Source: Caldithrix abyssi DSM 13497 (GTDB taxonomy: Bacteria > Electryoneota > AABM5-125-24 > Hatepunaeales > Hatepunaeaceae). Taken from it: a DNA stretch of 64,000 nt. A program made the translations under genes and the position numbers. Where the stretch lies: assembly GCA_945865405.1 (NCBI GenBank), contig CAMBDS010000004.1:62001-126000 (forward strand), read 5' to 3'. Every line of letters starts with the position of its first letter. Within the stretch, counting starts at the first letter, position 1. Shown piece after piece: positions 1 through 8,591 of the stretch. The notes under the pieces are model-generated. The model did not search any database. It was not told where the DNA came from and saw nothing but the letters and a program-made list of their open reading frames with translations.

Positions 1-798
1 TCATTCAGGTCAGGGAAACTGCTAAACGAGGCGGGGATCCCTGTAAGAATTGGCTTCGATCATGGCGGCGGGAAGTTATTTCATTCATTAACGGTTCCTT
101 ATCCAATTCATGAGTACGAAGGTGGTCGCAATCTAAAATTGCTGAAACCCTTTAACAACGGCCCATTTGATCCCTTACCAGAATTAAGAATCGATCGACC
201 GGCAGTCGAAAAAGTGTATCAAATTAAGAGGCAATTGAAGGTCCAAGATTCTGCTTATGCAGTAATTGCGCCAGCTTCTGTGTGGAAAACCAAGGCATGG
301 CCAACAGAATCTTATCGGATTTTGAGCGAATACCTTCTTACGAGGTTCGGGCTCGAGACAGTTGCCGTTGGTGGCCCTGATGACAAGGCAATTTGCGGCA
401 GTGCAGTTCAGCGACCAGAATTGAATCTTTCCGGAGAATTATCGCCTATAGAGTCTGCCGAATTGATGCGCACCTCCCGATTTGTTATCTCTGGTGATAG
501 TGCCGCAGCTCATCTGGCAACTTCAGTAAGAGTCAGACAGGTGATAATTTTTGGCTCGACAGCCCCCCGTTTTGGATTTGCTCCGGACTCCAATAACGTC
601 CGCCTTCTCGGATTGGATATGGGATGTAGGCCATGCACTGACCATGGCAGGAACAGTTGTCCGATCTACAAGACCATTCGATGCATGGAAAATATCTCAC
701 CTTCGATGGTCATTGCAAGCTTAAGTGACTGGCTTGTTCTAAATGAAGAAACAGCCATCAATTCAGTTGACAATGACAATCAAAGCCGTTATCTTTAA
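1..798 (+). CDS. Glycosyltransferase family 9 (heptosyltransferase-like), 5' end outside window
   Basis: The reading frame is open from the first base of the window, so the N-terminus is missing; the first internal ATG at 139 is not the true start. The translated part matches the C-terminal half of GT9 enzymes (WaaC/WaaF/RfaQ type), which transfer ADP-heptose or similar sugars to lipopolysaccharide cores at the inner face of the cytoplasmic membrane. Diagnostic stretches are the 'SGDSAAAHLA' donor-site motif, a preceding 'PASVWKTKAWP' strand-loop and a late Cys cluster ('GCRPC...SCPIYK'). It precedes secD by 41 bases on the same strand. GT9 membership is clear; the sugar and acceptor are not. 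Confidence 0.85.
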   Translation, partial: SFRSGKLLNEAGIPVRIGFDHGGGKLFHSLTVPYPIHEYEGGRNLKLLKPFNNGPFDPLPELRIDRPAVEKVYQIKRQLKVQDSAYAVIAPASVWKTKAWPTESYRILSEYLLTRFGLETVAVGGPDDKAICGSAVQRPELNLSGELSPIESAELMRTSRFVISGDSAAAHLATSVRVRQVIIFGSTAPRFGFAPDSNNVRLLGLDMGCRPCTDHGRNSCPIYKTIRCMENISPSMVIASLSDWLVLNEETAINSVDNDNQSRYL

Positions 799-839
799 GG
801 CTTGGCTGAAAACGATAAATAGAAATTAGGATAGGCTAA

Positions 840-2894
840 ATGAAGCCGAGAAAGCTTGCCCCGCGCGCAATCATCATCACATTGGTGCTGCTTGCTGGGT
901 TGTTTTACCTCTACCCGACATTTCGCTATAGTCAATTGAAGACTCGCGAAGAGGCAGAGGCACAGGTAATCGCCCAGAAAATGGGTGTGTCGTTCCCGTT
1001 TGTCATTGAAGCTCTCTATCGGGAAGATGCTGTGCTCTTGGATAAGTTGAATAGTCTAACCGATCTCGATGCATCGACCAAAGCCGATATTGGAAGTCGC
1101 ATTACCAAGATACAGACTCTTCATCGGGATCAAATGGCAGGTCTCCGCAAAAAGGCTATTAAGCAGGGACTTGATCTCCAAGGCGGAATGCATCTTGTTT
1201 TGGAAGTCGATGTCGTCCAGTTGATGCGCAACCTTGCTCGTCAACGGGATGCCCGACTTGACAAATTGTTGGGGACCATCCAACAACAGCTCAACGATGA
1301 TGCCACCCGTGATTTCGAAACAGTCGTTGTCGATGTTTTCGATGCTGAGGATGTCAAACTTTCGCAGTATTATGGTGAGGCTGGCGAATCAAATACTACG
1401 GTTATCAGCATGATAACCAAGCAAGCCGACGACGCCATCAACCGCTCACTTGAAATCCTTAGAAACCGAATTGACCAATTCGGCGTCTCTGAACCGACCA
1501 TTCAGAAGCAGGGCTCACGACGCATCGTCCTTGAACTTCCTGGAATTCAGGATCAATCAAGAGCGCGCGACTTGATCGGTCGAACGGCTCTACTCGAGTT
1601 TAAGCTTGTTGCGGATCAGGAAAAGACACAGTTGATACTTAAAAATATCGACAGAGTTCTCGCAGGAAGCTCGCCCATATCGCCAACAACCGAAGCGCAA
1701 GCGACAGCAGCCAATGGCTCCGATACGGTTGCTGCAATGGATTTGACCGCCGAAATGAATGCTGAGGCTGGTGCTTCCACAACCGACACTTCGGCCATTG
1801 CGATGGAGTCAGGTGCGACACCTTTCTCAGGACTGCTTCGCGGTATCCGCGGCGATGTTGCCGTTCCGACGGAAAGTATGAGACAGGTTCGAGATTACCT
1901 CGCAAATCCGATGGTACAGTCTCAAATCCCCGATGGCGTCCAATTCCTTTGGGGTGCCAAGGCAGAGCCTGCTGGCGACGGGAAAGAGTATAACCTGCTT
2001 TACCTCGTTAAGACCAACTCGGAGTTGACAGGAGCGGCTCTCTCAGATGCTCGCGTCGATATCGGTGGTGGTGGTGGCAATGACCCCAACGCTGCAGGTC
2101 AGCCAGTCGTCTCGCTTTCTCTAAACCGTGATGGCGCAAGAACTTTCTCCCGCGTAACGGGTGCCAACATTCAGAAGCGCCTTGCGATTGTTCTCGACGA
2201 CAAAATCTACATGGCGCCAGTCATTCGGTCAAAGATTCCGAATGGTAGGGCAGTAATCGAAGGCAGTGCCGACGTCGAAGAAGCAAATGACCTCGCAATT
2301 GTTCTTCGGGCCGGAGCATTGCCGACTTCGGTTGTGATTGAGGAAGAGCGAACAGTCGGCCCAAGCCTTGGGCGGGACTCGATCCGCAAAGGCACCACTT
2401 CAGCATTGATTGGCGCTTTATTGACGATTTTCTTCATGTCAATTTACTATCGTTGGTCTGGGACTATGGCAGGTTTTGCCATGTTGTTGAACCTTTTCCT
2501 GTTGATGGCTGGCGTGGCGTTCTTCGGCGCATCGGGCCTTGGTGCCAGCCTTACCCTCCCTGGTATGGCAGGAATAGCCTTGACAATTGGTATGGCTGTT
2601 GATGCCAATGTGTTGATATTTGAAAGGATTCGAGAAGAACTCGAAACTGGAAAGTCGGTCTTTCATGCCGTCTCTGCCGGTTATGATCGAGCCTTCGTGA
2701 CAATTCTCGACTCAAACCTGACCACAATGATTGCAGGTTTAGTGCTTCTCCAATTCGGAACAGGACCTGTACGTGGGTTTGCAGTCACACTTTGCGTTGG
2801 CTTGCTGGCGAATCTCTTTACGTCCGTCACCATTACGCGCTTCCTCTACGATTGGTATTTGACTCGTAAGAATATCACCACACTTAGCATCTAA
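840..2894 (+). CDS. secD: Protein translocase subunit SecD
   Basis: SecD forms with SecF the proton-driven membrane subcomplex that pulls preproteins out of the SecYEG channel on the periplasmic side. The 684 residues show one N-terminal membrane segment (about 12-30), the SecD signature GLDLQGG at 110-116, a large periplasmic region, and the C-terminal RND-like membrane block with 'GMAVDANVLIFERIRE' near residue 585. The protein is longer than E. coli SecD (615). Part of the excess is an Ala/Ser/Thr-rich insertion at about 277-330 that looks disordered. The ATG is preceded by AGGATAGG. secF follows after 16 bases, so the pair is almost certainly co-transcribed, probably with purA. Confidence 0.97.
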   Translation: MKPRKLAPRAIIITLVLLAGLFYLYPTFRYSQLKTREEAEAQVIAQKMGVSFPFVIEALYREDAVLLDKLNSLTDLDASTKADIGSRITKIQTLHRDQMAGLRKKAIKQGLDLQGGMHLVLEVDVVQLMRNLARQRDARLDKLLGTIQQQLNDDATRDFETVVVDVFDAEDVKLSQYYGEAGESNTTVISMITKQADDAINRSLEILRNRIDQFGVSEPTIQKQGSRRIVLELPGIQDQSRARDLIGRTALLEFKLVADQEKTQLILKNIDRVLAGSSPISPTTEAQATAANGSDTVAAMDLTAEMNAEAGASTTDTSAIAMESGATPFSGLLRGIRGDVAVPTESMRQVRDYLANPMVQSQIPDGVQFLWGAKAEPAGDGKEYNLLYLVKTNSELTGAALSDARVDIGGGGGNDPNAAGQPVVSLSLNRDGARTFSRVTGANIQKRLAIVLDDKIYMAPVIRSKIPNGRAVIEGSADVEEANDLAIVLRAGALPTSVVIEEERTVGPSLGRDSIRKGTTSALIGALLTIFFMSIYYRWSGTMAGFAMLLNLFLLMAGVAFFGASGLGASLTLPGMAGIALTIGMAVDANVLIFERIREELETGKSVFHAVSAGYDRAFVTILDSNLTTMIAGLVLLQFGTGPVRGFAVTLCVGLLANLFTSVTITRFLYDWYLTRKNITTLSI

Positions 2895-2910
2895 GTCGGA
2901 AAGAAAAACG

Positions 2911-4107
2911 ATGTTTAAAATTCTTAACAAAACCAACATTGACTTCCAAAGCAAGCGTCATGCTTGGATGACGTTTTCCGGTGTAGTGATATTGGCAGGT
3001 CTGATTTCTGTCGTCTTTCAAGGACTTAATCTCGGTATCGACTTTACTGGTGGAACCGCGTTGACGCTTCGGGCAAAATCAACTTCCGGCAGTGGTGAAT
3101 TAGGCGAAGAAAATGTTCGTCAGGTACTTCAGAATATCGGTATCGAGGGTGCTGAAGTAAAGGCGAGTCGTTCCTCCGAAGGGGAAGACCTACTTATTCA
3201 CTTTAAAGAAGAGAATCGATCAAGAACCGTCGAAGCTCTTGTCCGCTACCAACTCGATTCACTCCATTCAGGCAAATATACTGTCGTTGCCGATGAGCAA
3301 CTTTCACCGACAGGCCTCGATGTTTTCCGCGACATGAGCTATGTTGCGATTCGGACATCAATTCCTGCCAGTGATTTGGAAAACATTGTTGGTCGGATTG
3401 GAGTCGATGAGCCAAAGGTTGCAAGACACTTAACCGAACAGGGTGAATCAGTTTATATCCTAGCAGGAAAAGGTCACGATCCGATCAGTAAACTGCGTGA
3501 AGCCTTACGTAAAGACTTCTCTAACTACGAATTCGAAATTCGCTCGATAGAGGTCGTTGGTCCCCGCCTTGGATCGGAACTGCGCAATAAGGCTGCTCTA
3601 GCAATCGTTGCGTCGTGGTTCCTGATCATTCTCTATCTTTGGTTCCGATTTGACCTCGTTTTCGGAATCGCTGCCGTTATCGCATTGATTCACGACGTGG
3701 CAATCACGCTCGGGATTATGAGCATTTTCGGGTTTGAAATATCGATGACGGTTATTGCGGCTTTTCTTACGATCATCGGTTTCTCTGTCAACGATACAAT
3801 CGTGACATTCGATAGAATTCGTGAAAACTTGCGCCGTTACCATACGATGGACTTTAAGGAACTGATTAATCTCTCGATCAATCAGACGCTTTCCCGAACG
3901 ATCATTACCAACGGTACCGTATTTATAGTTGTTACCGTTCTCCTGGTCTTCGGTGGTGAAGTGCTGCGCGCTTTCTCATTTGCCATGTTCATCGGAAGTA
4001 TCGTCGGTACATACTCGTCAATCTATATCGCCAGCCCAATTCTGATTGACTATGTCAATAAGACTGGCAAGTCGTTGGCGCAGAAGATGAAAGTCAAGAG
4101 TGCGTGA
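2911..4107 (+). CDS. secF: Protein translocase subunit SecF
   Basis: This is the partner of SecD in the accessory Sec complex of the inner membrane. The 398-residue protein has an N-terminal membrane segment (about 19-37), the SecF motif LGIDFTGG at 41-48, a periplasmic domain, and a C-terminal five-helix block containing 'FSVNDTIVTFDRIREN', the proton-relay region of the family. It is longer than E. coli SecF (323), mainly through an enlarged periplasmic domain (about residues 55-220). It starts at ATG after a GGAAAG ribosome-binding site, 16 bases behind secD, and ends 17 bases before purA. Confidence 0.97.
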   Translation: MFKILNKTNIDFQSKRHAWMTFSGVVILAGLISVVFQGLNLGIDFTGGTALTLRAKSTSGSGELGEENVRQVLQNIGIEGAEVKASRSSEGEDLLIHFKEENRSRTVEALVRYQLDSLHSGKYTVVADEQLSPTGLDVFRDMSYVAIRTSIPASDLENIVGRIGVDEPKVARHLTEQGESVYILAGKGHDPISKLREALRKDFSNYEFEIRSIEVVGPRLGSELRNKAALAIVASWFLIILYLWFRFDLVFGIAAVIALIHDVAITLGIMSIFGFEISMTVIAAFLTIIGFSVNDTIVTFDRIRENLRRYHTMDFKELINLSINQTLSRTIITNGTVFIVVTVLLVFGGEVLRAFSFAMFIGSIVGTYSSIYIASPILIDYVNKTGKSLAQKMKVKSA

Positions 4108-4124
4108 TAGCGGAGCTTGAATAA

Positions 4125-5402
4125 ATGCCCACAACGGTAGTCGTCGGCGCTCAATGGGGTGACGAAGGTAAGGGCAAGATCGTCGATCTGATGTGTGCGC
4201 ATGTCGATATTGTAGCACGGTATCAGGGTGGCGCAAATGCTGGTCATACAGTCGTGATCGAAGGTAAAAAGACGATCCTCCACCTGATCCCCTCGGGTAT
4301 TCTGCAAAAGGATTGCGTTTGTATCCTCGGTGCAGGAATGGTGATCGATCCGGCAAAGTTGTTGGAAGAGATCGATAACCTTGAAAAAGGTGGCGTCAGT
4401 GTTGTCGGACGGCTTTTTATCAGTCATCAGGCGCACCTTATAATGCCCTATCACAAGGTGCTTGACGAACTGAACGAGAGGGATCTCGGCTCAAAGGCTA
4501 TCGGTGTTACCGGCAGGGGGATCGGCCCGGCCTATACTGACAAATATACCAGAGTCGGTATTCGGATTGTCGATTTGCTCGACCCGGAGCTATTCCGCGA
4601 AAAGCTCGACGCAAACATAACTGCTAAAAACAGGTTGATAAACGAATTGCATCACGAGCCGGTGATTGATCGTGACGCAATTCTGAACTACTATCTCGAC
4701 TTTGACCGGCGAATCGACCCTCTTGTCAAAGATGTCTCTGTTTACCTGAACGATGCGCTTGACCAAGGTAAGACAGTCTTGTGTGAGGGCGCGCAGGGTA
4801 CTTTGCTCGATATCGATTGGGGTACATACCCTTACGTCACGTCGAGCCACCCAACTGCTGGTGGAGCTGTTATCGGACTTGGGATCGGCCCAACGAGGAT
4901 CGATACCGTAGTAGGGGTTATCAAAGCCTATACTACCCGTGTCGGTTCAGGGCCATTCCCGACAGAGTTCGACCAGCCGCTTGCCGACCAGATGAGGGAA
5001 GCGGGTGGCGAGTTTGGAGCCACAACCGGAAGAGCAAGAAGATGCGGTTGGTTCGATGCAGTGATCGCCCGGTATTCAACGAGGGTTAATGGAGTTGGGT
5101 CTTGGGCACTCACCAAATTGGATGTATTGTCGGTATTGCCGAATATCAAGATTTGCGTTGCCTATGAAGCTGGTGGCAAGAGATTTGAGCAATTCCCCAG
5201 CGAAAGCAAGGTCATAAAAGACTGCGTTCCAGTCTATGAAGAGTGGCCCGGTTGGTCTAAACCGATCAACGATGCTCGACGAGTCGAAGATCTGCCTATT
5301 GAGGCAAGACGATATATCGAACGTATCGAAGAGCTCACCGCGAGACCCGTTGGGATCATATCCGTCGGGAGTGATCGCAACGAAACAATTATACGTAACT
5401 GA
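4125..5402 (+). CDS. purA: Adenylosuccinate synthetase
   Basis: PurA joins IMP and aspartate with GTP hydrolysis to give adenylosuccinate, the first committed step of AMP synthesis, in the cytoplasm. The 425-residue length is typical. The N-terminus carries the P-loop GDEGKGK at residues 12-18 after the usual VVVGAQW strand, followed by the conserved 'GGANAGHTV' segment. The 'TTGRARRCGWFD' block near residue 300 and a KLDVL base-recognition motif are also present. It follows secF by 17 bases with GGAG upstream of the ATG, and a tRNA-Lys gene begins 22 bases after its stop. Confidence 0.97.
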   Translation: MPTTVVVGAQWGDEGKGKIVDLMCAHVDIVARYQGGANAGHTVVIEGKKTILHLIPSGILQKDCVCILGAGMVIDPAKLLEEIDNLEKGGVSVVGRLFISHQAHLIMPYHKVLDELNERDLGSKAIGVTGRGIGPAYTDKYTRVGIRIVDLLDPELFREKLDANITAKNRLINELHHEPVIDRDAILNYYLDFDRRIDPLVKDVSVYLNDALDQGKTVLCEGAQGTLLDIDWGTYPYVTSSHPTAGGAVIGLGIGPTRIDTVVGVIKAYTTRVGSGPFPTEFDQPLADQMREAGGEFGATTGRARRCGWFDAVIARYSTRVNGVGSWALTKLDVLSVLPNIKICVAYEAGGKRFEQFPSESKVIKDCVPVYEEWPGWSKPINDARRVEDLPIEARRYIERIEELTARPVGIISVGSDRNETIIRN

Positions 5403-5424
5403 ATCATTTGACGTGGCTGCATTT

Positions 5425-5497
<73 letters not shown>

Positions 5498-5599
5498 CAC
5501 AGAATCAGAATTGGATCGTGTATCGGTAGCATCAATTGCTGAAAGTCTTTTAATACCACGGAGACGGTAATCTCGATGCAGCGGAATGTAACCCTCTTT

Positions 5600-5621
5600 G
5601 CCCCAGTCAATTTGCTGGGGC
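5600..5621 (+). terminator. Hairpin, possible terminator after purA/tRNA-Lys
   Basis: GCCCCAG (5600-5606) pairs perfectly with CTGGGGC (5615-5621) across an 8-base loop and is followed by a moderately T-rich run. The right arm lies just before the TTG start of the transporter and its CTGGGG could also serve as the ribosome-binding site, so the element may act as terminator, translational switch, or both. The T-tract is weak. Confidence 0.5.
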
Positions 5622-5631
5622 ATTCTCTATT

Positions 5632-6987
5632 TTGGAACCGAATTTGACCGAACGGTGGCTAACCAAGCCTATTGCTGGCTGGTTGATGTACGATTTTGCC
5701 AATTCAGCATTTGCGACGACTGTACTGGCAGTCATTTTTAACCGATACTTCGCCGAGGTGATCGCGGGTGGAAAAACCGGCATGATCTGGTCGATATTTG
5801 GCAATGAAATTCGAATTCCTGGCTCGGCTCTATGGAATTTTGTTATTGCAGCTTCGATGATTCTGGTTGCTGTGACATCTCCTATATTTGGGGCAATTGC
5901 TGATCGACGCGGCATCCGTAAACGGATGTTGGCGTTGTATTGTTACTTTGGGGTGCTTTGCACAGGACTTTTGATCTTTGCAGGAGAAGGGGAGTTTTGG
6001 CTGGCTATGATACTTTTTATCGGAGCCAATTTCGGTTTTTCAGGAGGCAATGTCTTCTATAACGCATTTCTGCTTGACTTGGGGAACGAGAAGACTTATG
6101 GAAGGATTTCTGGCACTGCCTGGGGATTTGGTTACCTTGGTGGTGGGCTTTGCCTGGTTCTTAATCTGATTATGCTACGCAATCCTGAGCTACTTGGCTT
6201 TCCTGCAGGCACTTTTACGGTTGGTGATTGTGTTTTAGTGGCGGCGATATGGTGGGGGTTGTTCGCCCTGCCAACATTTCTCTGGATTCGTGAGAAGGCA
6301 GTCTCAAGCAACCCATACACGATGATGACGACATTTTCCCACGGCTGGCGTCAGGTCATCAACACTCTTCGTCAAGTGCGTCGGTATAAACAACTCTTCC
6401 GGTTTCTTATCGCTTACCTAATATTTAACGATGGCATAGAGACAGTGATAGTAACTGCATCAATTTTCGGGAGTGAAGTAGTCGGGCTTGGAACAAGCGA
6501 ACTCGTTGTATTCTTTATAATGATACAGGGAACCGGAATGGTTGGCTCAGTCATTTTTGGATGGCTAGCAGACAAAATTGGCAACAAAAATGCGTTGTTG
6601 TTATCACTTGCCATATGGCTGTTCATCGTCATCTGGGCGTTTAATCTTGGGTTGATTTTCAGCCTCAAAGAAGAGTACTACCTTTTGGGAATTCTTGCTG
6701 GATTGGTAATGGGTGGAAGCCAATCAACGGCGCGATCTTTGCAGGCTTTGTTTACACCCGCGCAGCACTCGGCTGAGTATTTCGGCTTCTTTTCACTGAG
6801 CGGTAGATTCGCAAATGTCTTTGGAACAGCAATTTACGGAATTGCTATCATTTTGACAGGTGGACTTCAAACAGCGATTTTGGCATTGGGTCTCTTTTTT
6901 CTTGTCGGTGGTATCCTCTTATTCTTCGTAAATGAGCGAGAAGGCGCAGAAACGGCCCGCTCAATTTCTAATTCAGAAGTATGTTGA
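5632..6987 (+). CDS. MFS transporter of the UMF1 / Atg22-like family
   Basis: This 451-residue protein has twelve predicted membrane segments and begins with the family hallmark 'WLMYDFANSAF' (residues 17-27), seen in UMF1 (YxiO-like) permeases related to fungal Atg22. These carriers are inner-membrane secondary transporters; substrates in bacteria are mostly unknown. The central cytoplasmic loop and second half ('GSVIFGWLADKIGNKNALL', then 'GLVMGGSQSTARSL') fit the family. TTG at 5632 is the only reasonable start, because the first ATG lies inside the first helix. A sigma70-like promoter for the next gene overlaps its 3' end. Confidence 0.85.
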   Translation: MEPNLTERWLTKPIAGWLMYDFANSAFATTVLAVIFNRYFAEVIAGGKTGMIWSIFGNEIRIPGSALWNFVIAASMILVAVTSPIFGAIADRRGIRKRMLALYCYFGVLCTGLLIFAGEGEFWLAMILFIGANFGFSGGNVFYNAFLLDLGNEKTYGRISGTAWGFGYLGGGLCLVLNLIMLRNPELLGFPAGTFTVGDCVLVAAIWWGLFALPTFLWIREKAVSSNPYTMMTTFSHGWRQVINTLRQVRRYKQLFRFLIAYLIFNDGIETVIVTASIFGSEVVGLGTSELVVFFIMIQGTGMVGSVIFGWLADKIGNKNALLLSLAIWLFIVIWAFNLGLIFSLKEEYYLLGILAGLVMGGSQSTARSLQALFTPAQHSAEYFGFFSLSGRFANVFGTAIYGIAIILTGGLQTAILALGLFFLVGGILLFFVNEREGAETARSISNSEVC

Positions 6988-7013
6988 CAATGTCGGTTGT
7001 TCATAAGTATATT
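6984..7013 (+). promoter_or_regulatory. Sigma70-type promoter for response regulator gene
   Basis: TTGACA at 6984-6989 and TATATT at 7008-7013 are separated by 18 bases. The -35 box overlaps the TGA stop of the upstream transporter. Transcription would begin near 7020. This excludes the TTG at 6997 as the response-regulator start and supports ATG 7039. Confidence 0.7.
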
Positions 7014-7038
7014 ATGTTACAAATCACCTGGGGATCGA

Positions 7039-7431
7039 ATGTTTCAAAATATCGACGAAGTAAAGCCACGCATATTGATCGTGGACGACGAACCCCAAAT
7101 CGGAGAATTCCTCGGCGAGTTCCTGATAGAAAAGGGTTACGAGGTGTTTTATGCTGAGAGTGGGGAAGAGGCTCTTCGGTTTGTCAAGCGTGTTAGACCA
7201 CACATGACTTTGCTTGATGTTCGAATGAGTGGAATGGGGGGAATTGAGGCGCTCAGACAAATGAAGGAATTGGATCCTAAAATTGGGGTCATCATGGTGA
7301 CAGCACTTCACGAGGAGGAAATCGGGCGTGAGGCGTTGAAGTTAGGGGCTGTCGATTTTATTACCAAACCTATCGACTTTGATTATCTGGAGACCAGTAT
7401 TATGTATAAACTCTCTGCAATGATAGAGTAA
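7039..7431 (+). CDS. Single-domain (CheY-like) response regulator
   Basis: The 130-residue protein is a stand-alone receiver domain with no output domain. It shows the acidic pair in 'ILIVDDEP', the phospho-acceptor Asp in 'TLLDVRMSGMGG', the Thr/Ser switch in 'IMVTA' and the conserved Lys in 'FITKPIDF'. ATG 7039 was chosen because GGGGA lies just upstream and a good promoter (6984-7013) starts transcription after the alternative TTG at 6997. It stands just before a cytochrome/Rieske/cytochrome b cluster with no kinase adjacent, so its partner kinase is unknown. A regulatory link to respiration is only a positional inference. Confidence 0.92.
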   Translation: MFQNIDEVKPRILIVDDEPQIGEFLGEFLIEKGYEVFYAESGEEALRFVKRVRPHMTLLDVRMSGMGGIEALRQMKELDPKIGVIMVTALHEEEIGREALKLGAVDFITKPIDFDYLETSIMYKLSAMIE

Positions 7432-7488
7432 GAAAATTTTTATCTGAATTAATCGGAAGCAAATATAATTAGGTTTATAGGAGTTAAA

Positions 7489-8025
7489 ATGATCCGTCGT
7501 CTATTATTGGTAGGTGCGTTCGCTCTTGTTGCCAGTGTCGCGAACGCTCAGGAAAAAGCAGTCGCCGCCAGTCACGCCTCAATTGGCGTCAAAAAATGTA
7601 TGATGTGCCACAAAGGTGAAGCCAAAGGAATGGTTCACGAGAAATGGCTTGCAACCAAACACGCTGGTGCATTCAAGACACTCGTCGATAAAAAAGACGG
7701 TTCCGAAAAGAAGGCTGAATGTCTTGCCTGCCACACAACCAACTTTAATAAAGGTGGCTATGTGGTCGAGGCGGCAACCGCTGTCGAATTTGAGGGGGTG
7801 CAATGCGAGTCATGTCATGGCGGTGGTGCAGATTACAAACTGTCCCACAGCAAGGATAAAGAAGCTGCTGCCAAAGCAGGATTTATCGCGGCACCGGGCT
7901 TGGAAACCTGCAAAGGATGCCATAACGAGAAAAGCCCTACTTTCAAGAAAGACAAACCGTTCGTTTTCGAAGAGATGCACAAGAAGATCGACCATAAGTA
8001 TCGCACCAAAGCCGCTGGCAAATAG
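7489..8025 (+). CDS. Periplasmic tetraheme cytochrome c (c554-like)
   Basis: A cleavable signal peptide (cut probably after residue 20, 'ANA-Q') leads a 178-residue protein with four CxxCH haem sites at 37-41, 78-82, 106-110 and 141-145. Their spacing and the 'CESCHGGG' segment resemble the cytochrome c554/c' group of multihaem carriers. It would shuttle electrons in the periplasm. It lies 57 bases after the response regulator and about 100 bases before the Rieske gene, from which it is separated by a 16-bp hairpin. It may supply or accept electrons from the downstream bc-type complex. Confidence 0.9.
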   Translation: MIRRLLLVGAFALVASVANAQEKAVAASHASIGVKKCMMCHKGEAKGMVHEKWLATKHAGAFKTLVDKKDGSEKKAECLACHTTNFNKGGYVVEAATAVEFEGVQCESCHGGGADYKLSHSKDKEAAAKAGFIAAPGLETCKGCHNEKSPTFKKDKPFVFEEMHKKIDHKYRTKAAGK

Positions 8026-8057
8026 TCTCATCTTCCTCTGACCGATTATTTCCATTT

Positions 8058-8101
8058 TTTTCATCAGTCTCTGGTCTTGCAACATCAGAGACTGATGAAA
8101 A
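8058..8101. repeat. 16-bp perfect inverted repeat between cytochrome and Rieske genes
   Basis: Bases 8058-8073 pair without mismatch with 8086-8101 around a 12-base loop. The T-run is in the 5' arm and the 3' arm is followed by ACACC, not by T, on either strand. It is therefore not a textbook intrinsic terminator. It could be an mRNA-stabilising or processing hairpin that sets different levels of the flanking genes. Confidence 0.75.
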
Positions 8102-8123
8102 CACCAACCGTTTGGAGTCCCTT

Positions 8124-8591
8124 TTGACAACCCAAGAATCAGTTGATCCTGGCCGCAGAAAATTCCTCGACGTCTTTCTTGCTGGAAGTGGACTTGCCGC
8201 TCTAATTGGATTAATCTATCCAATATTCAAATTTTTCACACCACCTGATCAGGAAGAAGCGGTCGTTTCTTCGGTCAATCTCGGCCCTGCCAAAGACTTT
8301 CCTGCGAATAGTGGGAAGATTTTTCGGTTTGGTAACAAACCCGGATTAATTATTCGCAGTGCCGATGGAAAATTCCGAGCATTTTCAGCAACCTGTACCC
8401 ACCTCGATTGTATTGTTCAGTATGATGGCAAGGCTGGAGATATTTGGTGTGCATGCCACGGAGGACGATACGATATTAACGGCCAAAATATTTCAGGTCC
8501 TCCCCCTCGTCCCTTGGACCAGATGTCGGTAAACATATTACCTGAGTCTGAGGAAATTCTTGTCACACTTGAATTGAAAGACAAGACGTGA
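8124..8591 (+). CDS. Rieske [2Fe-2S] protein of a bc-type complex
   Basis: This is the iron-sulfur subunit that takes the first electron from quinol. The 155-residue protein has a twin-arginine type N-terminus ('GRRKFLDVFLAG', residues 10-21) with an uncleaved membrane helix. The two Rieske boxes follow: CTHLDC at 91-96 and CACHGG at 109-114. Expected cluster ligands are Cys91, His93, Cys109 and His112, with Cys96-Cys111 as the disulfide. TTG 8124 is preferred over TTG 8112 because GGAG ends six bases before it. The stop overlaps the GTG start of the cytochrome b gene, and a tatA gene lies at the end of the cluster. Confidence 0.95.
   Translation: MTTQESVDPGRRKFLDVFLAGSGLAALIGLIYPIFKFFTPPDQEEAVVSSVNLGPAKDFPANSGKIFRFGNKPGLIIRSADGKFRAFSATCTHLDCIVQYDGKAGDIWCACHGGRYDINGQNISGPPPRPLDQMSVNILPESEEILVTLELKDKT

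Noticed and set aside
6997-7038. TTG start giving a 14-residue longer response regulator
   Set aside because: A good -35/-10 pair at 6984-7013 would start transcription after this codon, and ATG 7039 has a better ribosome-binding site.
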